Of a stretch of DNA of 64,000 nucleotides, positions 36,831 through 46,547 are shown piece by piece (within the stretch, counting starts at the first letter, position 1; each line of letters opens with the position of its first letter). The notes beneath the pieces were generated by a model. It was not told the origin of the DNA. It was given only the letters and a program-made list of their open reading frames with translations, and made no database searches. The translations under genes and the position numbers were made by a program. The stretch lies in NCBI RefSeq assembly GCF_900110125.1, contig NZ_FOCN01000014.1, positions 1 through 64,000 on the forward strand. The letters run 5' to 3'. Source of the DNA: Cryobacterium luteum. Lineage in GTDB: Bacteria > Actinomycetota > Actinomycetes > Actinomycetales > Microbacteriaceae.

Positions 36831-39062
36831 TCAGTTCGATGCGTGGCCGAGCGGGGCGTCGCCGACCAGGTACAACCGCTGCGTGGCCCGGGTCATCGCA
36901 ACGTAGAGGGCTCCGGCCCCGCGCTCAGAGGCCGCGAGGATGGCCGCTGGGTCGACGACGACGACCGCGTCGAACTCGAGTCCCTTGGCGTCCTGCGGAG
37001 TGAGCAGCGCAATCTCCCGGCTCAGGCCGAGCGCCCCGACACCGAGCAGGTCGCCGAACTCAGCCCGCAGCGTCGTTTCAAGGGCGTCGAGCGCGGCGTC
37101 GACGACGATCACGGCGAGGGTGCCACCGACACCCAAGGCGCGGTCGCGGCGCACCGCGGTTGCGGCATCCGCTACCGTGTCGACCGGCCACTCACTCGAG
37201 CGCACCGTTCGCGACCGGGTGATTTGCAGGCGATGCGACAGTGCCACCGTCTCGGCCGCCGTGGCGATCTGGCTCGGAGTTCGATAGTTCACGGTGAGTT
37301 CTTCGAGCCGCCAGCGGTCGGCCTCCGGCGAACCGTCGAGCACGGGCTGTAACGCTTCCTTCCAGCTGGCGGATGCCGCAGCGCTCGCCGCCTGCGCAAT
37401 GTCACCGACGATCGTGAACGACCGACGTGGTCCGCGCCGCAGCACCAGCCGCCACTGCATGGGCGAGAGTTCCTGGGCTTCGTCGATGACGACGTGGCCG
37501 TAGGTCCAGCTGCGATCCCGCGCGGCACGCTCACTGGTCGTGGCCCGCTCCTCGAGTTCGGCGAAGCTGGCGGCGAGCTCCTTCGCGTTGACGAGGCCCT
37601 TCACCTGCATGTTCTCGATGGCCGTCTCGGCGTTCTCCACATCGCGCCCCCGCTGTTCTTTGAGCGCGCGCTTCTTGGCCTGATCGACCGCGTTGTACTC
37701 ACCGAGCAGCTCGGCCGCTTCGTCAAGCAGCGGAATGTCAGCGATCGTGAACTCCGCGTCGCGCGGGCGGGCCAGCAGCTTGCGTTGGGCATACCGCCAG
37801 CGCGGAGTCAGCTCGGCCAGCCAGTGCGGCCGGGCGTAAAGGTCTTGCACCAGTTTCTGCGGGGTCAGCGGCAGCCAGGCGGTGTTGAGCGCCACCCGCA
37901 CATCATCGGCCAGGCGCAGATCCTCGCGCAGCATGGGTAGGTCGGTGTCGTCCATCGACCGGCCCTGCTTCTGCAGCTGTTCGAGCCAGACCCGGGACAG
38001 CGCGTTGATGGCGGTCTTCACGAATGTGACCCTGGCCTCGTTGTGGGTCTTGCCGGTGCCGCGAGCGCGCGCGATCGCGTGCGCCACGAGTTCCGGCTGC
38101 AGCACGATGCGGTCGCCGTTCACCACGAGTACCTGCGGGGCCGAGGGGGTGCGCTGCCGGGAATGCACCGCTCGGGCGATGAGGTCGGCCATGAAGGCCT
38201 GGCCTTTGAGGGCCGCAACGGCCGGGGCGTCCTCTCTGGTCGCTTCAACGCCGGGAAAGAGCTGCCCGACCGAGGCGAGAACCACGCCGGTCTCACCGAG
38301 CGAGGGCAGCACGGCCTCTATGTACTGCAGAAACGAACGCGACGGGCCGATGATGAGCACGCCACTGTCCCGCAGGCGATCCCGGTGCGTGTAGAGCAGG
38401 TAGGCAGCGCGGTGCAGTGCCACTGCGGTTTTTCCCGTGCCCGGACCGCCCTGCACGACCAGAACACCGGCCAGCTCCGAGCGGATGATGCGGTCCTGCT
38501 CGGCCTGGATGGTCGAGACGATATCGGACATGTGCCCGGTGCGCTGCGCGGTGAGCGCTGCGAGCAGGGCGCCCTCGCCCTGGTGAGTCGTGGCCGACGG
38601 ATCGGCGAGCAGGGCCGCGTCGAGAATTTCGTCTTCGATGCGGATGATGCTTCGCCCCTTGGACAGCAGGTGCCGGCGGGCTCTGGCGCCGAGCGGCGTG
38701 GCGGCGGTGGCCTGGTAGAAGGCACTCGCTTGCGGCACCCGCCAGTCCAGCAACAGCGGCTTGTGGTCTTCGTCGCGCAGGCCGACCCGGCCGATATAGC
38801 GGTAGACCGAATCCCCCGAACCGTCGGGCACAGTCTCCAGCCGGCCGAAGGCCAACCGGTCGTCCACCTCGCGCAGCTGCACGATGCGGTCCTCATAGAG
38901 CCGGGCGAAGGTGTCGCGTTCGCTGCGAGACTGGTGGTTGCCGCCGACGTCGAGGCGGCGCACCTCTTTCAGCTGTCCCTCGGCCTCTTTCTGCAGCGCG
39001 TCCAGCCGCGCATACAGCGCCCGGACATAGTCCTGTTCCCGCACAAGCTCCTGGTCGATCAC
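36831..39062 (-). CDS. HelD-like RNA polymerase recycling ATPase (UvrD/Rep superfamily 1)
   Basis: 743 residues. The N-terminal coiled-coil arm (MIDQELVREQDYVRALYARLDALQ) inserts into RNA polymerase in HelD proteins. Walker A GGPGTGKT near 226, then superfamily-1 motifs: SRSFLQYIEAVLPSLGE, VIDEAQELSPMQWRL, VGDIAQA, LTVNYRTPSQI, LTPQDAKGLEFDAVVVV and YVAMTRATQRL. HelD/HelR dislodges stalled RNA polymerase and, in some actinobacteria, rifamycins. No clear rifamycin-associated element was found upstream. Confidence 0.93.
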   Translation of the reverse strand: MIDQELVREQDYVRALYARLDALQKEAEGQLKEVRRLDVGGNHQSRSERDTFARLYEDRIVQLREVDDRLAFGRLETVPDGSGDSVYRYIGRVGLRDEDHKPLLLDWRVPQASAFYQATAATPLGARARRHLLSKGRSIIRIEDEILDAALLADPSATTHQGEGALLAALTAQRTGHMSDIVSTIQAEQDRIIRSELAGVLVVQGGPGTGKTAVALHRAAYLLYTHRDRLRDSGVLIIGPSRSFLQYIEAVLPSLGETGVVLASVGQLFPGVEATREDAPAVAALKGQAFMADLIARAVHSRQRTPSAPQVLVVNGDRIVLQPELVAHAIARARGTGKTHNEARVTFVKTAINALSRVWLEQLQKQGRSMDDTDLPMLREDLRLADDVRVALNTAWLPLTPQKLVQDLYARPHWLAELTPRWRYAQRKLLARPRDAEFTIADIPLLDEAAELLGEYNAVDQAKKRALKEQRGRDVENAETAIENMQVKGLVNAKELAASFAELEERATTSERAARDRSWTYGHVVIDEAQELSPMQWRLVLRRGPRRSFTIVGDIAQAASAAASASWKEALQPVLDGSPEADRWRLEELTVNYRTPSQIATAAETVALSHRLQITRSRTVRSSEWPVDTVADAATAVRRDRALGVGGTLAVIVVDAALDALETTLRAEFGDLLGVGALGLSREIALLTPQDAKGLEFDAVVVVDPAAILAASERGAGALYVAMTRATQRLYLVGDAPLGHASN

Positions 39063-39450
39063 GCACGCACCCCTTAAACCGAAGCCCCTAGTTTACTCGC
39101 CGACGGCATCGGCCTTGCTGTGTATTAAGCCGCTCGGGTATGCCAGCCGGCACGCGTCGTTCCGGCGGTCGCCGTGGCAACGCGGGCAAGCATTCCTTAT
39201 CCAAGAACTCGATGCGAGCTGGACGCCTCAGGTCACGGCCCTGGAAGCTCTGAACTACGCCGACTACCCCTACACGCCAGCGACAGAAGTGCCGCACCAC
39301 GACGAGTCTGACGTGCGCGAACTCTGGCAGTCCGGCTGCCGTTTCCGCCAATTCTGCGCTCGAGCGCAATCTGGACTGTGGGAGTGATTTCTCGTGGCGA
39401 CGTTGGTGACTACGCTGTGTCGCAGTGCGCTCCTGTCGAGTGCTCTGCTC
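39063..39450. other. Intergenic region with only a weak ORF
   Basis: 388 bp between the helD-like and EamA genes, both on the - strand. The + strand frame 39115-39387 encodes 90 residues ending in RELWQSGCRFRQFCARAQSGLWE, without a ribosome site or recognisable family. The - strand frame across it is equally anonymous. It may hold degenerate sequence; no repeat or terminator stood out. Confidence 0.4.
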
Positions 39451-40443
39451 TTATTGGTCGCGTTCAGAAGGGCTGGCGGCCACGTCCGCGTGTGCGGGCA
39501 AGCCCGAACCGGCCGGACTCGACTCGGTTGAGGGAGCTGTGACCGCGGCGATGGCGACGCCGACGAGCGCGACTGCGCCGCCGAGTGCGGTGATCGCGTT
39601 GAATGATTCGCCAAGTAAAAGGGCGAAGAGGTAACCGAGTGCCGGAATTGCTGCGGTGAGCACGCCGGTGACCGCGGCGGGAAGGCGTTCGGCGCCGTAG
39701 TTAAAGAGAACGAGAGTCGGCGCGGTGATTACGACACCGAGGACCAGCAGCCCCCCGAGGCCTCCCCATCCGCTCGGGACGGCGGCCGCGCCGGCCGCCG
39801 TCTCTGCGACGAGCCAGGGGACCATAATCGCCGTACCCCACACGGCGGTCGCCGTCGCCAGCACGAGTGGATCAACGGCCCCGGCCGGCTGTCGACCCAC
39901 GGCGGCCCGTTGTTGGGGCTCGGCGGGTGCACCCTTGCGGAGGAGCACTGTATAGAGTGCGTAGCTGGCCAGACCGGTGAGGCAGAGCAGCACACCGATG
40001 TCCAAAGTGAGGCCAGCACCCGCCACGATAACGACGCCGGCTGTCGCGAGCGCTAGTCCGACGATCGTGCGGGGAGCCACGCGCTCCTTCAGGATGAATA
40101 GACCGAGCAGGGCGGTCAGCGCGGGCAGCGCCGCGTTGCTGAGAGCGGCCGTGCCGGGCGTAGTGAACTCAAGACCGATGTTGGTCAGCGAGTAATATAT
40201 CGAAACTCCGAGGAGCCCCAGCAGAATGGTGCGCGGGTCTCGGAGGGTACGCGCGAACAGTGGCCGGCGTGCGGCAAGGGGCACAAGGACGATCAGCCCG
40301 ATCCCGAACCGGCCGACCGAGAGCACGGCTGGCGACGCCGTTTTCAATACCTCGCCGCTGATTCCGAAGCTCGTCGACCACAGCAACACGGCGATTCCGA
40401 CGGCTACCAAAGGAAGGCGTCGATGAAGTGCGGTTTTGACCAT
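39451..40443 (-). CDS. EamA-family (DMT) transporter
   Basis: 330 residues, ten helices in two EamA repeats. LLWSTSFGISGEVLKTASPAVLSVGRFGIG starts repeat 1 and TAPTLVLFNYGAERLPAAVTGVLTAAIPALGYLFALLLGE is in repeat 2. A polar linker (GAPAEPQQRAAVGRQPAG) and polar C-tail are in the cytoplasm. Probable metabolite or drug exporter; substrate unknown. Confidence 0.9.
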   Translation of the reverse strand: MVKTALHRRLPLVAVGIAVLLWSTSFGISGEVLKTASPAVLSVGRFGIGLIVLVPLAARRPLFARTLRDPRTILLGLLGVSIYYSLTNIGLEFTTPGTAALSNAALPALTALLGLFILKERVAPRTIVGLALATAGVVIVAGAGLTLDIGVLLCLTGLASYALYTVLLRKGAPAEPQQRAAVGRQPAGAVDPLVLATATAVWGTAIMVPWLVAETAAGAAAVPSGWGGLGGLLVLGVVITAPTLVLFNYGAERLPAAVTGVLTAAIPALGYLFALLLGESFNAITALGGAVALVGVAIAAVTAPSTESSPAGSGLPAHADVAASPSERDQ

Positions 40444-40643
40444 GCTCGCAGTCTATTTCCGGACCAACGCCTACCCTGGTGCACGCTCGTCGCTGCGAAC
40501 CTCAGTGGATCAAAGACGTCAACGGCAGTGACTCCGGTTGAGTGCCCAAGCTCGGAACGAGCATCACCCGAGACAGCCCCGTCCCGGTGCTCAGTTCTCG
40601 TAGCGATCCCGTTGCCATCCACGTTTTGACCTGACGCAACTGC

Positions 40644-41240
40644 CTACGGGTGCGCGAAGGGCTCGATCGATACCCCCGGCGTTGGAGCACGGAACCCGGG
40701 GGTGTCGCAAGACACTTCAACGAGGTATATCCAGTTGTCGCCGTCGAACCCACCCGTCACTCGCAGTTGGTCGCTGTCAACCAGTCCAGCGAGCTGGGCC
40801 CCGTAGGTGAACGAGTCGTAATCCGGGTCGAAACTGGTGGCAGGAAAGGTTGACGTCCAGACCCGCGCGTAGCGTTCAGCGGTAGTCAACCAGTCCTCGT
40901 CCATATCGAACCAGGAGCTTTTTGCGAGAAAGGCGACTTCGTAGCCGTCTGACCTCGTCTCCCAGTGCGGGGTACCGCTCAAGTCCTCGGACTCGGTCCA
41001 GCAGGCGGACTCTGGTGGCGCGGCGCGCTGCACGTCCCACGTTCCCTCGAAGGCATCGAAGGTGGGATGGATGGAGCCCGCGATGGTGTCGGTGATGCTC
41101 GACCACTCGGTGAGCCTGCCGCCGGACGCAGCGGTCGGCGACACCTGGGCATCCGTGGGCTGGGAACCGCAGCCGGTAGCGCCCAACAGGAAGATTGAGA
41201 CCATTGGGAGAACGAGGGCGGTGCTTCGGATGCGGGCCAT
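40644..41240 (-). CDS. Hypothetical lipoprotein, 198 aa
   Basis: Signal peptide with lipobox LLGATGC (C24), then a Ser/Thr/Gly-rich linker and a soluble domain with several Trp and two later Cys residues (SACWTE, EVSCDTPG) that may form a disulfide. No family recognised. It is monocistronic; the 200 bp downstream towards the EamA gene show nothing clear. Confidence 0.75.
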   Translation of the reverse strand: MARIRSTALVLPMVSIFLLGATGCGSQPTDAQVSPTAASGGRLTEWSSITDTIAGSIHPTFDAFEGTWDVQRAAPPESACWTESEDLSGTPHWETRSDGYEVAFLAKSSWFDMDEDWLTTAERYARVWTSTFPATSFDPDYDSFTYGAQLAGLVDSDQLRVTGGFDGDNWIYLVEVSCDTPGFRAPTPGVSIEPFAHP

Positions 41241-41417
41241 GCCTTCACCCTAAGACCAGCGTTGCTACGGCGAGTCGGGCGCAGCTCTGACTGAATTCGT
41301 TCGGACGAGTGATCCGCTGCGACCGGCCACCGGCAGCATCCGTTTCGGTGTCAAAGTTTGTGTCGAATGTTTACGTGCGTGTTCGCTTATTCGCGCCGGC
41401 GGGAACAAGCTGTGGTC

Positions 41418-42596
41418 ATGTCAGTCATCACGGTCGCACCGCTGGAGCATATCCGGCGCGAGCGCAGCAGCATCAAGTGGACTCGGTTTCCCGCCGACGT
41501 GCTTCCCTTGTTCGTTGCCGAGATGGATTACCCCCTGGCCCCGGAGATCATTGCAACTCTGGTCGAGCGTGTGCAGGCGTCGGATACCGGCTACCTGGAC
41601 GGACCCGGCCCGCTCGCCCCGGCCTTCGCCGCATTCGCCCTGAAACGCTGGGGCTGGACCGTCGACCCGAGCCACGTGCACCTCGCAACCGACGTGAGCG
41701 TCGGCATCGTCGAGGCGCTCCGCCTCGCCGTACCGCCCGGCGGTCGGGTTGCGATCACACCGCCGGTCTATCCGCCCTTCTACGAACTCGTCGAGGAGGC
41801 CCTGGCTACCGTCATCGCGACCCCGCTGATCGAGCACGGTGACACCTGGTTGTTTGACTTCGCCGCGCTGGAGAGCAGCTTCGCTGCCGGCATCGATGCC
41901 TTTCTCCTGTGCAACCCGCACAACCCGCACGGGATCGTCTGGGCCCCCGACACACTCGAAACGCTCGCCCGGCTCGCTGCTCGCTATGACGTCTTCGTGA
42001 TCTCCGACGAGATCCATGCCCCACTCACCTACCCCGGCGCCACCTTCACTCCGTTCGCCCCGCTCGCCCTCGCCGCTGGTGCCCGGGCGGTCACCGTGAC
42101 CAGCGCAAGCAAGGGCTGGAACGTGGCCGGACTCAAGTGCGCCATCGTGATCGCGGCCGATGACGCCACCAACGATCTGCTGGGCCTTCTGCCCGAGGAA
42201 GTCGCCTGTCGCACCAGCATCCTCGGCCTGCACGCGAACATCGCCGCGTTCGGTTGTACCGACTGGCTTGACAATGCCATCGATCAAATTGTCGCCAACG
42301 ATCTACTGCTCTCTGAACTTCTCCGCGAACACCTGCCCGCCGTGATCTATCACCGGCCGCGCGCCAGCTATCTTGCCTGGATGGATCTTCGCCACGTCGG
42401 ACTGGGGGACAACCCCTATCAGCGCATTCTCGACGACGCCCGCGTCGCCCTCAACAGCGGCGAGTCGTTCGGGCTCGGCGGAGCGGGTTTTGCCCGCCTC
42501 AACCTGGCCTGCTCCCCCGACACCCTGCGCGAGGCCGTCGTGCGCATCGCGGCGCTCGTCGCGCGGGAAACCGCCGATACACCGACGGCCGTTTGA
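41418..42596 (+). CDS. MalY/PatB-type PLP-dependent cystathionine beta-lyase
   Basis: 392 residues from MSVITVAPL; a GTG two codons upstream is possible. Fold-type I aminotransferase of the MalY/PatB group: SIKWTRFPADVLPLFVAEMDY at the start, DTGYLDGPGPL, LCNPHNPHGIVW, ISDEIHAPLTY and the PLP lysine in SASKGWNVAGLK (K232). Likely beta-C-S lyase giving homocysteine, or cysteine desulfhydrase. It overlaps or abuts metY, which supports a transsulfuration role. Confidence 0.9.
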   Translation: MSVITVAPLEHIRRERSSIKWTRFPADVLPLFVAEMDYPLAPEIIATLVERVQASDTGYLDGPGPLAPAFAAFALKRWGWTVDPSHVHLATDVSVGIVEALRLAVPPGGRVAITPPVYPPFYELVEEALATVIATPLIEHGDTWLFDFAALESSFAAGIDAFLLCNPHNPHGIVWAPDTLETLARLAARYDVFVISDEIHAPLTYPGATFTPFAPLALAAGARAVTVTSASKGWNVAGLKCAIVIAADDATNDLLGLLPEEVACRTSILGLHANIAAFGCTDWLDNAIDQIVANDLLLSELLREHLPAVIYHRPRASYLAWMDLRHVGLGDNPYQRILDDARVALNSGESFGLGGAGFARLNLACSPDTLREAVVRIAALVARETADTPTAV

Positions 42597-42658
42597 TGAC
42601 CACCCGCGCACCAGCGGATGCCCCGCTCCAGCCGCATATTGACGCAACAGGAAGTTCC

Positions 42659-44026
42659 ATGGTCACGCCCGCACCAGCATCCGCTTCGATTCTGAATTCC
42701 GACGCTTCCGATGTTGTCGACCCGATCACCGACTGGGACGGCTTCAGCTTCAACACCCGCCAGGTGCACGTCGGCGAATACGCCGACGAGAACCGCGGTG
42801 CGCGCATTCCGCCGCTCACCCTGAGCGCCGGCTACGTCTTCGACTCCTTCGACGACGGGGCCGCACGTTTCAACGGCGCCTCGCGCGAACCCATCTACTC
42901 TCGGCAGGGCAACCCCACGAACGCGGTCGCCGAGCAGCGTCTGGCATCGCTCGAGGGCGGCACCGCCTGCGTGGCCGTTTCGAGCGGGCAGGCCGCGATC
43001 AGCGCCGCCCTGTTCGCCCTGGCCGAGTCGGGCGAGCACATCGTCTCGACCGCGAGCATCTACGGCGGCACCCGCATCCTGCTCGGCCGCAGCTTTCGCC
43101 GCATGGGCATCGAGGTCGACTACGTCTGGGACACCGACTCCGACGAAGCCTGGGACGCCGTGATTCGGCCCGAGACCAAAGCCATCTTCACCGAAACCAT
43201 CCCGAACCCGCGCAACGACGTCGTCGACATTGCCCGCATCGCCGCCGTCGCCCGCCGCCACGGCATCCCGCTCGTCGTCGACAACACCGTCGCCACACCG
43301 TACCTGATTCGCCCGTTCGAGCACGGCGCCGACATCGTCGTGCACTCCACCACGAAGTTTCTCAGCGGCCACGGCGCCGGAGTGTCCGGCGCTATCGTCG
43401 ACGGCGGAACCTTCGACTGGGCGGCGAGTTCACGCCGCTACCCGCTGTTGACTGAGTCGCTGCGCACCGGCCTGCCCTCACTTCTCGACCGCTTCGGGCC
43501 GGCCGCCTACGCCCAATACGTGCGGGAGGCCGTCGTCAACGATGTCGGCCCCTCGCTCTCACCGTTCAACGGTTTTCTGCTGCACCAGGGCATCGAAACC
43601 CTGTCGCTGCGCATGGAACGCCACGTCGACAACTCCATTGCCATCGCGCACTGGCTCGAAGAACAGCCCGAGGTCGAGGTCGTCGACTACGCCGGCCTGC
43701 CGAGCAGCCCGCTGCACGAGATCGCGCAGCGCTACTACAACGGACGAACCGGATCGGTCTTCGCCGTCACCGTCAAGGGCGGCACCCAGGGTGCCCGCGC
43801 CTTCACCAACGGACTGCGCGTGTTCAGCCGCATGACCGGAATCGGCGACACCCGCTCAATGGTGCTGCATCCGCTCTCCACGACGCATGCTTCGTTCGCC
43901 CCCGACCTGAACGCCCGCCTCGGCATCACCGCCGGGATGCTGCGCCTGTCAGTCGGCATCGAAGCGCTCGATGATCTGTTGCTCGACCTCCGCGGCGGGC
44001 TCGACCGAGTCGCCGGCATCCTCTAA
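42659..44026 (+). CDS. metY: O-acetylhomoserine aminocarboxypropyltransferase/sulfhydrylase
   Basis: 455 residues from the ATG that follows AGGAAG; an in-frame ATG at 42596 overlaps the malY-like stop but has no ribosome site. Cys/Met-metabolism PLP family, MetY length and pattern: FNTRQVHVGEY, YSRQGNPTNAVAEQRLASLEGG, SGQAAISAALFALAESGEHIVS, VVDNTVATPYLIRPFEHGAD and PLP lysine in STTKFLSGHG (K233). Makes homocysteine from O-acetylhomoserine and sulfide. First of several methionine/B12 genes in this block. Confidence 0.93.
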   Translation: MVTPAPASASILNSDASDVVDPITDWDGFSFNTRQVHVGEYADENRGARIPPLTLSAGYVFDSFDDGAARFNGASREPIYSRQGNPTNAVAEQRLASLEGGTACVAVSSGQAAISAALFALAESGEHIVSTASIYGGTRILLGRSFRRMGIEVDYVWDTDSDEAWDAVIRPETKAIFTETIPNPRNDVVDIARIAAVARRHGIPLVVDNTVATPYLIRPFEHGADIVVHSTTKFLSGHGAGVSGAIVDGGTFDWAASSRRYPLLTESLRTGLPSLLDRFGPAAYAQYVREAVVNDVGPSLSPFNGFLLHQGIETLSLRMERHVDNSIAIAHWLEEQPEVEVVDYAGLPSSPLHEIAQRYYNGRTGSVFAVTVKGGTQGARAFTNGLRVFSRMTGIGDTRSMVLHPLSTTHASFAPDLNARLGITAGMLRLSVGIEALDDLLLDLRGGLDRVAGIL

Positions 44027-44046
44027 ACGCTAGGTACCCTGAAGTA

Positions 44047-44604
44047 ATGAAGCTCACCGCGCCAACTTTCACCCCGCCCAGACGCACCTTCGCCACGCTG
44101 GGCGCGCTCGTGCTGCTCGCCGCCCTGAGCGGATGCGCCACCACTGCCACCGGCGCTGGCGCCGGTTCGTCAGCATCCGCTACTACCGCGGCGTCCCCGG
44201 CCGATTGCACCGGCGTCACCGTTGTCGTCGACTTCGGCACGCTCGACGCCGATACCGTCACCGACTGTGTCGCCGCGACCGAGGCGATTGCCGCGAGCGA
44301 ATCCCTCGCCACGATCGGCGTCACGACGGAGGGCAGCGTGGAATACGGCGACCAGATCGTCTGCCGCGTCAATGACCGCCCGGCCGCCGACGAAACCGTC
44401 GTGGTCGAGGGCCAGGAGTCGTTCACCGAAACCTGTTCCTCGATGCCGCCGGCCTACGCCTACTGGGCTCTCTGGGTGAAGGCCAGCCCCGACGCTGACT
44501 GGGACTACGCCATGGAAGGGCTCGGCACGCTCGAGGTCGAACCCGGCCAGTCCGTCGGCCTCGTCTACACCACCGGCACCGAAACTCCCACGCCCGGCAG
44601 CTAG
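44047..44604 (+). CDS. Lipoprotein partnered with ECF transporter (DUF4430-like)
   Basis: 185 residues with lipobox LSGC (C30), then a Ser/Ala/Thr linker and a beta-rich domain with VTVVVDFGTLDADTVTDCV and a terminal WDYAMEGLGTLEVEPGQSVGLVY. The spacing and tail resemble DUF4430 domains, related to the C-terminal domain of cobalamin-binding transcobalamin-like proteins. Its stop overlaps the GTG of the ECF gene by one base. Proposed extracytoplasmic cobalamin capture protein; this is inference. Confidence 0.65.
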   Translation: MKLTAPTFTPPRRTFATLGALVLLAALSGCATTATGAGAGSSASATTAASPADCTGVTVVVDFGTLDADTVTDCVAATEAIAASESLATIGVTTEGSVEYGDQIVCRVNDRPAADETVVVEGQESFTETCSSMPPAYAYWALWVKASPDADWDYAMEGLGTLEVEPGQSVGLVYTTGTETPTPGS

Positions 44605-46547
44605 TGTTTCGCCTGCGCCTGGCCCCGCTGCGCGCGGCAGTCATGCTCGCCGTCGGCTTCGTGCTGCTGCGGGTCGTCTACCGGGTGGTGTTCGGCGGCG
44701 CCGGAGCCGGCCTCGGGCCGGTGCTGCTCGACCTTCCCCGGCTGCAGCTCGACGCACCATTCAGCCACATCACCCTGCTGGGCCCGATCACCCTGCTCGG
44801 TCTTGGCAACGCGGCGCTCAGCGCCCTGCCGATCTCCGCCGTCATCGTGTTCTTCGGGCTGCTCAACGCCATCATCAACGTGCAGGCTCTGTTCGCCCGC
44901 GGTGCCGGCCGCGGGCCGCTGCGGGCGATTTCCCGTTCGCTCGTGATCGCCTGGGCCACCTTTCCGGCCCTCCTGGAGTCGGTGCGGCGCGTGCGGGTGG
45001 CCCGCGCCCTGCGCGGTGAGCGCTCGATCGCGTCCCTGCTCGTGCCGGTTTTTGAGCAGACCATCGAGCGCGCGCTCGCGTTGGCAGCGTCGATGGAGAC
45101 CCGAGGATTCGCGGCCGCCCGCGTCGTTCCCGGCGTGTGCGAGGCACCGGTAGTCTTAGCCGATGCCGGTTTAAATTTCAGAGGCGACTGGCATCTCGAC
45201 GATCTCAACGTTACGCTGGCGCCGGGTTCCCTAACGGTGATCGTCGGCGCGACCGGATCGGGAAAGACCAGCCTGCTGCACAGCATGAGCGGCCTGTTCC
45301 AGCACTTCTATGACGGCGTGCAGCACGGCAGCATTGACATTGCCGGGGCCGACCGGGCCGCGACTCCCCCGCGCGACACCGCCGGTTGTGTCGGGCTTGT
45401 CGCGCAGAACGTGCGCCTCGGCTTTGCCGCCGAAACAGTGCACGACGAGATCGGTTTCGCTTTGGCCGTGCGCAATGTGGCACCATCGATCGTGCACGCC
45501 CGGGTGCTCGAGCTTGCCGCGCGACTGCAGCTTGAACATCTGGTCGACCGCCCGATCGAGCAGCTCTCGGCCGGTGAAGCCAGCCTCGTCGCGATCGCCG
45601 CCGCCCTCGTCAACCATCCCATCCTGCTGCTCGTCGACGAGCCCCTCGCCGACCTCGACACGAATGCCCGTGAGCGGGTCTGCACCGTGCTCGGCCAACT
45701 GGCCCACGAGGCCGGCGTCTGCGTCGTCATCGCCGAACACAATACGAGCGAGTTCGCCCTGGTAGCGGATGCCTGGCTGCAGATTCGAGGCAGCCGCCTG
45801 CACGAGGTCCCCCTCGAACAGGTCCTCACGACGGATGATACCGAAGATACCGCACCGAAATCGAACGCGAGCGCGTCTGCGGTGCCGCTTGCGAGCATCC
45901 GTCGGCTGAGCGTGCGGCACAAAGACCACCTGGCCGTCGACGCCGTGTCCTTCAACGTGCCGGCCGGCGAGCTCATCGCGCTGCGCGGCAGCAACGGCGC
46001 CGGCAAAAGCAGCCTGCTGCGGGCGATCGCGCTGCCGACGGCGGCTGACACCGTGATCGTCGCCGGGCACGATGTCCATTCTTTGAAGCGGCGAACCCGC
46101 CGCCAGGCGGTGGCTCTCGTGCCCGAGAACTTTGATGACCTGCTGTTTGCCATCACCGTGGCCGAGGAGTGTCGCCGCGCCGATAGCGGGCTGACCGGCG
46201 CTGACACGGCACAGACCTTTGCGCGTCTGCTCGGCTTCGACACTGCAGCGGATGCCACGCCCCTGTTCGAGCGCCACCCGCGCGACCTTTCGGCCGGCGA
46301 ACGGCTCTGCCTCGTGATGGCCATTCAGCTCGCGGCCCGGCCGGCCCTGTTGCTCGTCGACGAACCCACCCGCGGCCTCGACCACCGGGCGCGCTCCCTC
46401 GTAAGCGCTGCGCTTTTCACGGCGGCCGGTCACAGTGCCGCGGTCATCTTCGCCACCCACGACGACGACTTTGCGCAGAGCCTGGCCTCCCGCACCCTGC
46501 GCATGCACGCCGGGCGCCTCACCGCTCCCATCGGAGTGCTCTCGTGA
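44604..46547 (+). CDS. Fused ECF transporter: EcfT membrane part plus two EcfA ATPases
   Basis: 647 residues from GTG. Residues 1 to about 190 are the T component: hydrophobic helices and the coupling segment SRSLVIAWATFPALLESVRRVRVARALRGERS. Two ATPase domains follow: first Walker A GATGSGKTS near 215, QNVRLGF, LSAGEASL, LLLVDEPLADLD; second GSNGAGKSS near 468, LSAGERLCL, LLLVDEPTRGLD and ATHDDD. The signatures read LSAGE instead of LSGGQ, common in EcfA. A three-in-one energising module; S-component gene overlaps by 4 bp. Confidence 0.88.
   Translation: MFRLRLAPLRAAVMLAVGFVLLRVVYRVVFGGAGAGLGPVLLDLPRLQLDAPFSHITLLGPITLLGLGNAALSALPISAVIVFFGLLNAIINVQALFARGAGRGPLRAISRSLVIAWATFPALLESVRRVRVARALRGERSIASLLVPVFEQTIERALALAASMETRGFAAARVVPGVCEAPVVLADAGLNFRGDWHLDDLNVTLAPGSLTVIVGATGSGKTSLLHSMSGLFQHFYDGVQHGSIDIAGADRAATPPRDTAGCVGLVAQNVRLGFAAETVHDEIGFALAVRNVAPSIVHARVLELAARLQLEHLVDRPIEQLSAGEASLVAIAAALVNHPILLLVDEPLADLDTNARERVCTVLGQLAHEAGVCVVIAEHNTSEFALVADAWLQIRGSRLHEVPLEQVLTTDDTEDTAPKSNASASAVPLASIRRLSVRHKDHLAVDAVSFNVPAGELIALRGSNGAGKSSLLRAIALPTAADTVIVAGHDVHSLKRRTRRQAVALVPENFDDLLFAITVAEECRRADSGLTGADTAQTFARLLGFDTAADATPLFERHPRDLSAGERLCLVMAIQLAARPALLLVDEPTRGLDHRARSLVSAALFTAAGHSAAVIFATHDDDFAQSLASRTLRMHAGRLTAPIGVLS

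Noticed and set aside
39070-39090. Rifamycin-associated element upstream of the helD-like gene
   Set aside because: GGGGCTT is present on the gene strand but the matching AAGCCCC half is not, so the inverted repeat needed for the element is absent.
40404-40643. Small - strand frame between EamA and lipoprotein genes
   Set aside because: No ribosome site, no recognisable sequence, overlaps the EamA start region.
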